A DNA stretch of 13,485 nt from JBBRUG01 sp038247995 (GCA_038247995.1 JBBRUG010000156.1:1-13485); one strand, 5' to 3'. Counted from the stretch's first letter, positions 1 to 7,949 are shown. The notes: a model not told the origin generated them from the letters alone. Program-made: numbers and translations.

Positions 1-453
1 ATGGCAGATCGCGACGGCGAGGGCATCGGCGGCGTCGTCGGGGCGAGGCACAGTGTTCAGATTGAGGGTGATGCGCACCATCTCCTGCATCTGGCGCTTA
101 TCGGCGCCGCCGTAGCCGGAAACCGCCTGCTTGACGCTGGCCGGCTTGTATTCGTAGATCGGCAAGCCGGCCTGAATGAGCGCGAGCAGGATCACGCCGC
201 GCGCCTGACCGACGGTGAGCGCAGTGTTGACGTTCTTGCCGAAGAACAGTTCCTCAACGGCGGCATCGTCGGGTTGCAGGCGGGCGATCAGCGCTTGTAG
301 GCCGATGTAGAGTTCGAGCAGCCGTTGGGGTTGCGGCGTACCGGCGGCGGTGGTGAGCACACCATGTTCGACCGGCGTGAGCTGACTATTGTGCTCATCG
401 ACCACACCCCAACCAAGGATCGCCGTTCCGGGATCAATTCCAAGTGTTCGCAT
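1..453 (-). CDS. ruvC: Holliday junction resolvase RuvC (3' end cut by window edge)
   Basis: RuvC is the dimeric endonuclease that cuts Holliday junctions as part of the RuvABC recombination-repair machinery. The visible 151 residues begin MRTLGIDPG, the family's first catalytic motif (Asp7). They continue with VEELFFGKN (catalytic Glu67), the conserved GQARG stretch and KPASVKQAVSGYGGADKRQM. The final PDDAADALAVAICH carries the last acidic pair (Asp140, Asp143). RuvC proteins are usually 160-180 residues, so only a few C-terminal residues are missing. I start at the ATG at 453; an in-frame ATG at 459 would add two residues, and neither has a clear Shine-Dalgarno. The gene lies 59 bases downstream of yebC on the same strand, the common yebC-ruvC order, so the two are probably co-transcribed. 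Confidence 0.96.
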   Translation of the reverse strand, partial: MRTLGIDPGTAILGWGVVDEHNSQLTPVEHGVLTTAAGTPQPQRLLELYIGLQALIARLQPDDAAVEELFFGKNVNTALTVGQARGVILLALIQAGLPIYEYKPASVKQAVSGYGGADKRQMQEMVRITLNLNTVPRPDDAADALAVAICH

Positions 454-512
454 ATACATTTTTGATCGCGCCGAGCATCACGGTTCGCCCGTTACTCGTC
501 GCGCATCACTTA

Positions 513-1268
513 TTACTCAAATTTGGCGGCAACTTCATCGGTGATGTCGAGGTTGGAATACACCTTCTGCACATCGTCGAGATCTTCGAGGCGCTCGATC
601 AGGCGCATTGCCGTGAGCGCTTCTTTTTCTTCGGGCTGGATCAGCGTGGTGGGGCGCATCGTCTTTTCGGCGCCGGTGATCGGCAAGCTCTGTTCGAGCA
701 GCGCCTGGCGCACCAGATTGAGCTGCGTCCATTCGCAGTAGATCTCCAAAACAGCATCGCCGACCTCAACATCGTCGGCGCCGGCATCGATCGCCATGAG
801 CTGCACCTCATCGGGATCGAGCTTGCCGTCGGTCAGATCAACCGTGATCAAGCCCTTCTGCTCGAACATCCAGCCCACCGAGCCCGGTTCGCCGGGGTTG
901 CCGCCGGCCTTATTGATCGTCGAGCGCACTTCGGAGTTGGTGCGATTGCGGTTATCGGTAGCCGTCTCGATCAGAATGGCGATCCCGCCGGGGGCGTAGC
1001 CCTCGTAATAGACCTCTTCGATCGCGGCCTCATTGCCCTTACCCATGCCGCGATCAATTGCGCGTGCAATGCTATCATTGGGCATATTGTTGCCCCGCGC
1101 TTTATCGACGGTGAGGCGCAGGCGAAAATTCATATTAGGATCACCGCTGCCGCCTTCGCGGGCGGCAATGGTAATATCGCGGGCGAGCTTGGTGAAGAGC
1201 TGGCCGCGCTTCTGATCAGTTGCGCCTTTTGCGCGCCGGATAGTATGCCATTTTGAGTGGCCGGACAT
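513..1268 (-). CDS. yebC: YebC/PmpR family protein (TACO1-like)
   Basis: The 251-residue protein starts MSGHSKWHTIRRAKGATDQKRGQLFTK, the hallmark N-terminus of the YebC/TACO1 family. It continues with the conserved GSGDPNMNFRLR, MPNDSIARAIDRG and YEGYAPGGIAILIE motifs. Length matches the family (about 240-250). Members were long annotated as DNA-binding transcriptional regulators; more recent work on the family links them to ribosomes and to relief of stalling at proline stretches. Which role applies here cannot be read from sequence. The reading frame stays open further upstream, but the ATG at 1268 is preceded by AGGAGGT seven bases away and begins exactly at the family N-terminus. It is the first gene of a probable yebC-ruvC operon. 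Confidence 0.97.
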   Translation of the reverse strand: MSGHSKWHTIRRAKGATDQKRGQLFTKLARDITIAAREGGSGDPNMNFRLRLTVDKARGNNMPNDSIARAIDRGMGKGNEAAIEEVYYEGYAPGGIAILIETATDNRNRTNSEVRSTINKAGGNPGEPGSVGWMFEQKGLITVDLTDGKLDPDEVQLMAIDAGADDVEVGDAVLEIYCEWTQLNLVRQALLEQSLPITGAEKTMRPTTLIQPEEKEALTAMRLIERLEDLDDVQKVYSNLDITDEVAAKFE

Positions 1269-1356
1269 TGGTCTACCTCCTGAAGGTGGTAGTGCACAGC
1301 TACAGCCTGGATACCAACCGGCTCCAGGCAGATCATGCGCACGACGATCTTCGCGT

Positions 1357-1365
1357 ATTATAGCA
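1357..1365 (-). promoter_or_regulatory. Extended -10 promoter for yebC-ruvC
   Basis: Read on the minus strand, this is TGC followed by TATAAT, a perfect sigma-70 -10 box with the TGn extension. No good -35 hexamer lies 16-18 bases further upstream, which is usual for extended -10 promoters. It would give a leader of about 80 bases before the yebC start codon at 1268. Confidence 0.6.
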
Positions 1366-1492
1366 TAGGGCATGTGGAATACCGCACTACGTTAAGCACG
1401 CCGGTTGGCTGCGTTTAGTACGTTACCCTCTGCGCACAACGGGATATGCGCCAATGATGACGCACCGGGAAGGGCTCGAAAGGATTCGCACG

Positions 1493-3685
1493 ATGAGCAG
1501 CTTGCCGCCCGCCGAACCGCCTGAGCGCGTTCGCGCCCTCACAAATGATATTTATGTTGTCCACACCGCTGCCGGCGCGGTATTGGTGAATTGTCCGCCG
1601 GAGACGCTGAAATACCTCCTGGCCAATCAGATCACGCCGCCGGCGCTCGTGCTGCTGCCCCCCGATGTGCCGGCCGGCAGCGAACTAGGATCGAGCGGCT
1701 TTGTGCGCCGGGGGATTAACTATGCCAGTGTCGAATTTCTGATCTATTCAAATTATTTTGTCAATGGGCGCAAGGCAACACTGATTACGGTAACGCAGGC
1801 CCAGGCCGAGCGCTTGCGCCGCATACTGCAAGAGACGATCAACGGCCCCGATGCCGCGCTGTACGGCGCCGACGGATGGGTGCAGCGCGAGTGCGCCGCC
1901 GTGGGCTACTACCCACCCCTGGATCGGGCGCCGGGTGTTGACGACATGGTTGTGATCACCAGCCTAGAGGCCGGCGGCGGCGACCTGGGGGCGGCGACGA
2001 TCACGCTCGTAGACGATGCTTTTGTCTTTAGCGAGGCCGGCACGCCCATCGCGCAGGTACCGACGCGGATTAGCCATGTGGCTCTGCCGCTCACGCTCGC
2101 GCCACCGCAACCGCTGCATCGTCAGGAGCTTACGCTCCAGTTTATCGGCGGGAGTGACGGCTTCGACCCGACCGGGATTACCACCTGCTTCCTGGCGTAT
2201 CTCGGCACGACGGTAGATACCCAGGCAACGCTCTTCGACACTGCCGCCTACATGCTCGTCCGCCTCGGCAACCTTGGTATCTCCTCCAACCAGATCTCGG
2301 CCATCGTGCTCTCGCATCTGCACGAAGATCACCTGGCCGGCCTGCCCGAACTGATCCTGATGGGCGGGCATCGCGTGCGCCTGATCACGTCGGATGTGGT
2401 TTACCAGAGCCTGTTGCGCGTGCTGAGCGCCATGCTTGATCTGCCGATCAGCGATGTGCGTGCGCTTTTTGATCACTACCCGCTCAACCCCGGCGCGCCG
2501 CTGGAACTCGACGGCCGGCGCTTCGAGACGATCTACGCTATTCACAGCATTCCGACGATGGCCGTGCGCGTGGCGGGTGTGTGTTATTCGGGCGATATGC
2601 GCTATGACGAGGAGTGGTTCGGTGAACTGGAACAACGCGGCGTGCTGACTGCTGAACGGCGCGCAGAGTTGCTGCAATTCGCCGACGGCGCGAGTGTACT
2701 GGTGCAGGATGTAGGCGGCGGCACGATCCACTCGACGATCACGCCACGCTTGCTGCAAGCCCTAACGGCCAAGAGCCAGCGCCTGGTGCTCGCCCACACT
2801 AGCAAAACCCTGCTGCCGAGCGATAGCGCCGAACTGGCCGGACGTGTCGAGTTCGCCGGCAGCGGCAAAATCGTGGCGTTCGGGGCGGAGATCCCCGACA
2901 ACGCCGAAGTTGAGGTGCGCGAGACAATCGCCGCCTGCCCGCTCTTCACCCGCCTGTCGATAACCGAGCGACTGGCGTTGGCCGGCACCGCCGAAGTGGT
3001 TGACTATGCCGCCGGAGCGTTTATTACGCACGAGGGCGACCAATCGGACGGTTGTGCGTATATTGTTCACTCGGGACTGGTGGAGATTCAGATCAGCGGG
3101 GCGCAGGTGCGTGTGTTGGCGCGGGGCAGCAGCATTGGTGAGCGGGGCGCCATTCTGGGCGATGCGCGCACCAGCACGATGGTTGCGCGGGGGCCGGTGC
3201 AGTTGCTACGCTTCGGGCCGGCAGTCTTTCGTCCCGTCGCCGAGCAGTTAGGTTTGGCGCAGGCCTTTACGCGCGCCGAGTGGCTCGCCCGGATCCCTGT
3301 GCTGCGCGAATTGCCCTGGGCAAGTCTGCTTGATCTGGCGCTTGACCTTGAACCGCGTATGCTCAAGGCCGACGAGCAGTTATTTGCCTATGGCGAACCC
3401 GGCTTTGAAGGCTACTTACTGGTAAGTGGGGCAATGGACTTCTTCGATGAAGACGGGAAACTACTGGAACAGATCGACCGACCGGGCGAGTTCTTCGGCG
3501 GGCGGGCGGCCCTCTACGGCACGCCGCGCAGCGCATCGGCGCATGCGAGCGTCGGCACGGAAGTCTGGGCGCTCCCGGCAACCGCCCTCGAACGGCTCAA
3601 TATGCTCTACCCGAACATTTTGCTCCATCTGCGCGCTGTGGAGGCCGGGCATCAGCAGCGTACCAGTCGCAGCCTGACAGTCTGA
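1493..3685 (+). CDS. Metallo-beta-lactamase-fold protein with two cyclic-nucleotide-binding-like domains
   Basis: With this start the protein is 730 residues. No signal peptide or membrane segment is seen, so it is probably cytoplasmic. Residues 17-100 resemble the first strands of a metallo-beta-lactamase fold without metal ligands. A complete domain follows, with the metal motif HLHEDH at 275-280, His351, YSGD at 365-368 and LAHTSK (His435). Two cyclic-nucleotide-binding-like domains lie at about 482-582 and 600-702. Each has the phosphate-cassette pattern: GERGAILGDARTST, and GEFFGGRAALYGTPRSAS with Arg679. The obvious reading is a hydrolase controlled by a bound nucleotide; substrate and ligand are unknown. 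The ATG at 1493 has AGGA eight bases upstream. An in-frame ATG at 1454, with GGGA nine bases upstream, would add 13 residues. The gene is divergent from yebC. Confidence 0.88.
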   Translation: MSSLPPAEPPERVRALTNDIYVVHTAAGAVLVNCPPETLKYLLANQITPPALVLLPPDVPAGSELGSSGFVRRGINYASVEFLIYSNYFVNGRKATLITVTQAQAERLRRILQETINGPDAALYGADGWVQRECAAVGYYPPLDRAPGVDDMVVITSLEAGGGDLGAATITLVDDAFVFSEAGTPIAQVPTRISHVALPLTLAPPQPLHRQELTLQFIGGSDGFDPTGITTCFLAYLGTTVDTQATLFDTAAYMLVRLGNLGISSNQISAIVLSHLHEDHLAGLPELILMGGHRVRLITSDVVYQSLLRVLSAMLDLPISDVRALFDHYPLNPGAPLELDGRRFETIYAIHSIPTMAVRVAGVCYSGDMRYDEEWFGELEQRGVLTAERRAELLQFADGASVLVQDVGGGTIHSTITPRLLQALTAKSQRLVLAHTSKTLLPSDSAELAGRVEFAGSGKIVAFGAEIPDNAEVEVRETIAACPLFTRLSITERLALAGTAEVVDYAAGAFITHEGDQSDGCAYIVHSGLVEIQISGAQVRVLARGSSIGERGAILGDARTSTMVARGPVQLLRFGPAVFRPVAEQLGLAQAFTRAEWLARIPVLRELPWASLLDLALDLEPRMLKADEQLFAYGEPGFEGYLLVSGAMDFFDEDGKLLEQIDRPGEFFGGRAALYGTPRSASAHASVGTEVWALPATALERLNMLYPNILLHLRAVEAGHQQRTSRSLTV

Positions 3686-3690
3686 CAACC

Positions 3691-3779
3691 GAGGAACAGA
3701 GGAACCAAGGAACCAAGGAACCAAGGAACCAAGGAACCAAGGAACCAAGGAACCAAGGAACCAAAGAACAAAGGAACAC
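3691..3779. repeat. Tandem octamer repeat, unit GGAACCAA
   Basis: Eight perfect copies of GGAACCAA run from 3701 to 3764, with degenerate copies on both sides (3691-3700 and 3765-3779). The array starts six bases after the stop of the metallo-beta-lactamase gene and lies in its 3' flank. Long open frames that cross it on the minus strand, rich in Leu-Gly-Ser-Pro-Trp-Phe, are artefacts of the repeat. Copy number is expected to vary between strains. Confidence 0.97.
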
Positions 3780-3781
3780 AG

Positions 3782-3799
3782 CCGGACAGGCATGTCCGG
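3782..3799. terminator. Small perfect hairpin, possible terminator between convergent genes
   Basis: CCGGACA at 3782-3788 pairs with TGTCCGG at 3793-3799 around the loop GGCA. It sits between the converging metallo-beta-lactamase and hypothetical genes. There is no proper T-run on either side, so a terminator role is only a guess from position. Confidence 0.3.
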
Positions 3800-3806
3800 T
3801 GTTCTT

Positions 3807-3857
3807 CCTGCGTCCTGAGTCCTGCCGCCTGCGTCCTGCATCCCGCCGCCTGCGTCC
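3807..3857. repeat. Degenerate CCTGCGTCCTG-type repeat
   Basis: The 13-base unit GCCGCCTGCGTCC occurs exactly at 3824-3836 and 3845-3857. A shorter related copy, CCTGCGTCCTG, lies at 3807-3817. Together with the octamer array it fills the gap between the two convergent genes. The unit and sequence style differ from the octamer, so this is a second repeat family. Confidence 0.75.
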
Positions 3858-3862
3858 CTAAA

Positions 3863-4366
3863 CTACGGGCTATCCTCAGCCCAGATCATCCCTACCCGGT
3901 CGGCGGACAGGCCGATCACCCCATTATCGAGTTCGGCCTCGCTGAGCGAGCGCCAGCCGACGATCTCGTTGCCGTCCACATCGTAGATCGCGGTTTCGCC
4001 GCTCACGGCGCCGTTCGTAAAATAGCGCGCACCGGCGGGGAAAAGCGCCAGAAAGCGCGCGGCAAGCTCGGCAGCCTGCTCGGCAGGCACGACTTCTTCC
4101 GGGTAGGCTAACTCACTAGCGATCAGTTGCGTGATCAGCTTGACGGCGATCCGCCGCGGGATCTCGATCCAGTGCGGGCCGAGCGGGTGAAACTCCAGAT
4201 CGGCAGCCAATGCATCAAGCGCTTGCTCCGGCTCAGCCACGGGCGCACTGAGCTGACACACCTCGAAGGTGAGCGTGTAACTTGCCTTGCGCGCACGTTC
4301 CAGATCACGGGCCAGGGTGGCAACATCCCGATCGTTGGTGGCGAGCAACAGCGCTGATGGCAGCAT
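3863..4366 (-). CDS. Hypothetical protein, 167 residues
   Basis: I do not recognise this protein. The open frame extends up to 4912, but the start at 4366 is well supported: AGGAG lies eight bases upstream and the sequence before it reads like non-coding DNA. It begins MLPSALLLATNDRDVATLARDLERA. The middle is acidic and helical (EQALDALAADLEF, PAEQAAELAARFLALF). The C-terminus has a compact beta-rich look (TAIYDVDGNEIVGWRSLSEAELDNGVIGL) ending IWAEDSP. No signal peptide, membrane segment or metal motif is seen. It is divergently transcribed from transketolase with a 360-base gap and converges on the metallo-beta-lactamase gene across the repeat block. Confidence 0.75.
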   Translation of the reverse strand: MLPSALLLATNDRDVATLARDLERARKASYTLTFEVCQLSAPVAEPEQALDALAADLEFHPLGPHWIEIPRRIAVKLITQLIASELAYPEEVVPAEQAAELAARFLALFPAGARYFTNGAVSGETAIYDVDGNEIVGWRSLSEAELDNGVIGLSADRVGMIWAEDSP

Positions 4367-4632
4367 AACGAAGCTCCTGATGCAGTGATCTGGCGGCACG
4401 GTATAGAAGCAATCTTGGGTGGGCAGAACCCGCAACCGCTTATTATGCAGGTTATTACCGTGTCGAATATCGCGCAATAATACCACATCCGGCCACAAGC
4501 CCTCTGTGTAGAAAGGCAACAGCAACAAGCGTGCCATCCGCCTTGCTTGAGGTGATGCCGCTAGAATTGTCGAGCCGCCTGCATTCCCTAATGAATAGTT
4601 CAACCGGATCGGGCAACCAAACGAAACAAAGC

Positions 4633-4656
4633 GTTGGAAGCAGAGACTATTCCAAC
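4633..4656. promoter_or_regulatory. Perfect inverted repeat upstream of transketolase, possible operator
   Basis: GTTGGAA at 4633-4639 pairs with TTCCAAC at 4650-4656 across a 10-base spacer. The arms are one helical turn plus about seven bases apart centre to centre, as in many dimeric repressor or activator sites. It lies 35 bases upstream of the putative transketolase -10 box. Confidence 0.4.
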
Positions 4657-4690
4657 AGACTACTAGAACCATGCACGCATTCAGGTCGGC

Positions 4691-4696
4691 TATAAT
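4691..4696 (+). promoter_or_regulatory. Consensus -10 box for transketolase
   Basis: TATAAT lies 31 bases before the transketolase ATG at 4727. No recognisable TTGACA-like -35 is present at 16-18 bases spacing and there is no TGn extension. Expression may therefore need an activator, possibly at the inverted repeat just upstream. Confidence 0.5.
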
Positions 4697-4726
4697 TAAA
4701 CTGTAGCAATTATGAGGAGAACCAGC

Positions 4727-6739
4727 ATGACTGATACACCCACCGGAACGAGCGCGGAGCTTGATCAGCGTTGCGCCAACGCCATCCGCGCCTTGGCAAT
4801 CGACGGCGTCCAACGCGCGAACAGCGGCCACCCCGGTTTGCCACTCGGCATGGCTGATGCAGCGTATGTGCTCTGGGCGCGTTTTCTCAAGCATAACCCG
4901 GCCGATCCGCACTGGTTAGATCGCGACCGCTTCGTGCTGTCGGCAGGACACGGCTCGATGCTGTTGTACGCACTCTTGCACCTGACCGGCTACGATCTCC
5001 CGATCGAGGAGTTGCAGCGCTTCCGCCAGTGGGGTAGCCAGACGCCGGGGCACCCCGAATATCACGATACGCCCGGTGTGGAAACGACGACCGGCCCGCT
5101 CGGCCAGGGCCTAGGGACGTCCATCGGCCTGGCGCTCGGTGAGCGCTGGCTGGCGGCGAAGTTTAACCGCCCCGGCTTCACCATCGTCGATCACTTTACG
5201 TATGTGCTGGTAAGCGACGGCGACCTGATGGAAGGGATCTCGCACGAGGCGGCAAGCCTGGCCGGCCACCTGAAACTGAACAAGCTCGTAGTGCTCTACG
5301 ACAGCAATAAGATCTCGTTGGTCGGCTCGACCGATCTGTCGTTCTCCGAGGATATCGCGGCGCGTTTCGGAGCGTACGGCTGGCAGGTATTGCACACCGA
5401 CGGCCATGTGATGAGCGAAGTAGCGCACGCGCTGGCCGAAGCGCAGGAAGATCGCCAGCGCCCAACGCTGCTCATCTGCCGCACCCAGATTGGCTTCGGC
5501 AGCCCTAAGGTCGGTTCACATAAGGCGCACGGCGAGGCGCTGGGCGCCGACGGCGTGCGGGCCACCAAAGAAGCGCTCGGCTGGCCGCTGGAACCCGAAT
5601 TCTATGTTCCGGCCGAGGTGTACGAACATATGGGCCTGGCGATCGAAGTTGGCGGCGCTCGCCAACGCGAGTGGGAGGCGGCCCTGGCGCGCTGGCGCAA
5701 GGCCTACCCGGAACTCGCCGCTGAGTGGGACGCGATGTTTAACAAGCGCCTTCCTGAAGATTGGGGCGCCGCCTTGCCGCAGTTCGCCGCCGATCCGAAG
5801 GCGAAAGGCACGCGCATTGCCTCCGGCGAAACGGTAAACGCGCTGGCAAAACTCATACCTGGGTTGCTCGGCGGCTCGGCCGACCTGCATACCTCCGACA
5901 ATACCTACCTGAATGATTACGCCTCGCTACGCAGTGACGACTTCAGCGGGCGCAACATTCACTACGGCGTGCGCGAACATGCCATGGGCGCGGCAATGAA
6001 CGGCCTGGCGCTGCACGGCGGGATCATCCCCTTCGGCGGTACGTTCTTGGTGTTCAGCGACTATATGCGCCCGGCCATCCGCCTGGCTGCGTTGATGAAG
6101 CTGCAGGTGATCTATGTGTTCACCCACGACAGCATCGGCCTGGGCGAAGATGGCCCGACTCATCAGCCGGTAGAACACCTGGCCGCGCTCCGGGCAATTC
6201 CGAACCTGTATGTAGTGCGCGCCGGCGACGCCAACGAAGTAGCGCAGGCCTGGCGGATCGCGCTGAAACATACCGACGGCCCAACCGCGCTGATCTTCTC
6301 GCGCCAGAATGTGCCGACGCTGGATCGCAGCAACCTGGCGCCCGCCGAAGGTACGCTTCGCGGCGGCTATGTGTTGCGCGCAGCGCAGAACCCGCAGGTG
6401 CTCCTGATCGGCACTGGTTCTGAGCTACACCTAGCGCTGCAAGCCGCTGATCTGCTGGAGCAGCGCGGCGTAGCAACTCAGGTAGTAAGTCTGCCCTCAT
6501 GGGAGCTGTTTGCGCAACAGGACGCAGCATATCGCGAAAGCGTGCTCCCGGCAAGCATTACGGCGCGCGTAGCGGTAGAGGCGGCGCGGCCCTTCGGCTG
6601 GGAACGCTGGGTGGGCCTGAACGGCGCCGTGGTGGGCGTGGATCGCTTCGGCGCCTCAGCGCCCTACCAGGAGATCTACGAGCACCTGGGCCTGACGACG
6701 GAGGCAATCGCCGAGGCGGCGCTGCGGCAGATTGGGTAG
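4727..6739 (+). CDS. tkt: Transketolase
   Basis: Transketolase moves two-carbon ketol units between sugar phosphates in the pentose phosphate and Calvin pathways, using thiamine diphosphate and a divalent metal. The 670 residues match the full-length family. The pyrophosphate-binding domain has SGHPG (His35), AGHGS (His75), GPLGQGLG and the ThDP motif SDGDLMEGISHEAASL at 163-178 through to the Asn in YDSNK (Asn194). The pyrimidine domain has GVREHAMG with catalytic Glu416 and GEDGPTHQPVEHL with His478. A C-terminal domain follows. The family's usual GDG is SDG here. I use the ATG at 4727 because AGGAGA lies six bases upstream; the in-frame ATG at 4712 overlaps that site. It appears to be monocistronic, ending at a hairpin before a convergent hydrolase gene. 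Confidence 0.97.
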   Translation: MTDTPTGTSAELDQRCANAIRALAIDGVQRANSGHPGLPLGMADAAYVLWARFLKHNPADPHWLDRDRFVLSAGHGSMLLYALLHLTGYDLPIEELQRFRQWGSQTPGHPEYHDTPGVETTTGPLGQGLGTSIGLALGERWLAAKFNRPGFTIVDHFTYVLVSDGDLMEGISHEAASLAGHLKLNKLVVLYDSNKISLVGSTDLSFSEDIAARFGAYGWQVLHTDGHVMSEVAHALAEAQEDRQRPTLLICRTQIGFGSPKVGSHKAHGEALGADGVRATKEALGWPLEPEFYVPAEVYEHMGLAIEVGGARQREWEAALARWRKAYPELAAEWDAMFNKRLPEDWGAALPQFAADPKAKGTRIASGETVNALAKLIPGLLGGSADLHTSDNTYLNDYASLRSDDFSGRNIHYGVREHAMGAAMNGLALHGGIIPFGGTFLVFSDYMRPAIRLAALMKLQVIYVFTHDSIGLGEDGPTHQPVEHLAALRAIPNLYVVRAGDANEVAQAWRIALKHTDGPTALIFSRQNVPTLDRSNLAPAEGTLRGGYVLRAAQNPQVLLIGTGSELHLALQAADLLEQRGVATQVVSLPSWELFAQQDAAYRESVLPASITARVAVEAARPFGWERWVGLNGAVVGVDRFGASAPYQEIYEHLGLTTEAIAEAALRQIG

Positions 6740-6754
6740 GGTTCGCACCTGTGG

Positions 6755-6776
6755 GGGCGCGTTGCCGCGCCCTTTA
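6755..6776 (+). terminator. Hairpin terminator after transketolase
   Basis: GGGCGCG at 6755-6761 pairs perfectly with CGCGCCC at 6766-6772 around the loop TTGC, followed by TTTACCTT. It starts 15 bases after the transketolase stop. The T-run is short, so efficiency is uncertain. Confidence 0.6.
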
Positions 6777-6807
6777 CCTTCCACGCCTCACGCCCGCCCC
6801 TGCCCCG

Positions 6808-7557
6808 TTACACCAACGCATGCTCGTGCAGAAAGCGCCGGACCCGCTCACGGAAGATGTCGGGGTTACGCCAGGCGACTAGATGTCCGGCTTCGGCCTC
6901 GTAAACCAGCTTGGCGCCACGAATGCCGGCCGCAACAGTGCGCGCTTGTGCATCGGGGACAAACTGATCTTTGCCGCCCTGAAAGATGATCGTCGGCACG
7001 CTGATCCGATCCAGACACGGCGCCACAACCGTATCGGCGGCGTGCAACTCTTCGATCGCCCGCTCGACACCGGCATTGAGCGTAGGCCACCAATCGGCGC
7101 CATGCTGCGTAGCCATATAGCGATGCCAGGTGGGCGACATCGTTGCTGTGCTGTTGTGATGCGCCGCAACCGTTGCCGCGCTCACTTGATGGAAAACACC
7201 GTCGAGAATTAAGGCGGCAATCCGTTCAGGCTGGGCGCACATTGCATTGAGCGCCGTAATGCCCCCCGCGCTCAGGCCAAATACCGGCACCGGCTCGTTG
7301 AACAACGCGCCGAGCATGTCGGCCAACGCTTCACCCTGCATTGTAAAATAACGCGTCGAAAAGAGCTCGTCCGGGCGCGCCGAACCACCATGTCCGAGCA
7401 AGTTGGGGCAAATCACCCGGTGCTCGTCGGCGAAACGCTGCGCCAGGCGCTCCTGCGTAGCGGCAGCGTATGTATTACCGTGGATCAGCACGAATGGCTT
7501 GCCGACGCCATATTCCAGATAATGCAGCGGGCCATGCCGCGTTGCAACAGTCTGCAC
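6808..7557 (-). CDS. Alpha/beta-fold hydrolase
   Basis: The 249-residue protein has the typical alpha/beta hydrolase layout. An oxyanion-hole HGNT lies at 26-29, followed by LLGHGGSARP. The nucleophile elbow GLSAG holds Ser96, the acid is Asp197 in GGKDQFVP, and the base is His225 in AEAGHLVAW. No signal peptide is seen, so it acts in the cytoplasm. The substrate cannot be told from sequence; such proteins are esterases, lactonases, C-C hydrolases or haloperoxidase-like enzymes. The start is a GTG at 7557, seven bases after GGAGG; the nearby ATG is out of frame. The gene converges on transketolase and has its own promoter at 7592-7620. Confidence 0.9.
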   Translation of the reverse strand: MQTVATRHGPLHYLEYGVGKPFVLIHGNTYAAATQERLAQRFADEHRVICPNLLGHGGSARPDELFSTRYFTMQGEALADMLGALFNEPVPVFGLSAGGITALNAMCAQPERIAALILDGVFHQVSAATVAAHHNSTATMSPTWHRYMATQHGADWWPTLNAGVERAIEELHAADTVVAPCLDRISVPTIIFQGGKDQFVPDAQARTVAAGIRGAKLVYEAEAGHLVAWRNPDIFRERVRRFLHEHALV

Positions 7558-7591
7558 CGCATATCCTCCAATCTTTACACTAACGGCGTTG

Positions 7592-7620
7592 ATCGTAGCG
7601 GTAGGATTTTGCTACGTCAA
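7592..7620 (-). promoter_or_regulatory. Sigma-70 promoter of the hydrolase gene, with overlapping inverted repeat
   Basis: On the minus strand, TTGACG (7615-7620) and TACGAT (7592-7597) are separated by exactly 17 bases, 35 bases before the GTG start. An inverted repeat GCTAC / GTAGC (7611-7615 and 7621-7625, spacer 5) surrounds the -35 box and could bind a repressor. Confidence 0.65.
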
Positions 7621-7810
7621 GTAGCATAATGCAACCTTAGGGCAATTGCAGCTTGTGGATCGCGCTGGAACGCGGGATGGGGCATGACGGTTCCGAGAGG
7701 TTCCCCGTGCCCCGCTCGCGTGAGCTTGGCCGGGCGTCCTCTTGCGCGACCGTGGACGACCCACGGGTCGAGCGCACCAAGGCCCACACCCTGCTCGGAT
7801 GTTGAACGCG

Positions 7811-7844
7811 GCACACTGCGTATTTATCAGCAACTTCAGTGTGC
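7811..7844. repeat. Perfect 8-bp inverted repeat
   Basis: GCACACTG at 7811-7818 pairs with CAGTGTGC at 7837-7844 over an 18-base spacer. It lies in the otherwise gene-free stretch between the hydrolase promoter and the tRNA terminator. Its role is unknown. The stretch 7626-7896 shows nothing else I can support. Confidence 0.4.
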
Positions 7845-7896
7845 GCGCAAGAATGACAAACAAGACGCGCCGCGTGAGTTCATTCTTCAACCAACC

Positions 7897-7935
7897 AAAA
7901 CAGCCCCTCCAGCACTGCGGTGAAGGGGCTGTTTT
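7897..7935 (-). terminator. Strong Rho-independent terminator downstream of the tRNA-Leu fragment
   Basis: AAAACAGCCCCT at 7897-7908 is perfectly complementary to AGGGGCTGTTTT at 7924-7935. This is a GC-rich stem flanked by A-run and T-run, so it can work in both directions. It begins 15 bases after the CCA end of the tRNA fragment on the minus strand and is best read as the original terminator of that tRNA gene. Confidence 0.88.
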
Positions 7936-7949
7936 ACGCATCCCAGTGC

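Larger units (their letters stand above)
4367..4726. other. 360-base divergent intergenic region
   Basis: This region separates the hypothetical gene (minus) from transketolase (plus). It is richer in A and T than its flanks. It holds a perfect inverted repeat at 4633-4656 and a consensus -10 box at 4691-4696, both listed separately. On the minus strand, TATTAT at 4477-4482 is a possible -10 for the hypothetical gene, without a convincing -35. No RNA gene was recognised. Confidence 0.6.

Noticed and set aside
444..1256. 270-codon plus-strand frame opposite yebC
   Set aside because: It is the antisense shadow of yebC, which has unmistakable family motifs on the minus strand.
3461..3841. Minus-strand frames rich in Leu-Gly-Ser-Pro-Trp-Phe
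   Set aside because: They are created by reading through the octamer repeat and overlap the real gene on the other strand.
4367..4912. N-terminal extension of the hypothetical gene up to 4912
   Set aside because: It would overlap the transketolase start and promoter, while a good ribosome binding site supports the start at 4366.
7617..7814. 65-codon minus-strand frame between hydrolase promoter and tRNA terminator
   Set aside because: It has no ribosome binding site or recognisable motif and overlaps the hydrolase -35 box; too weak to call.
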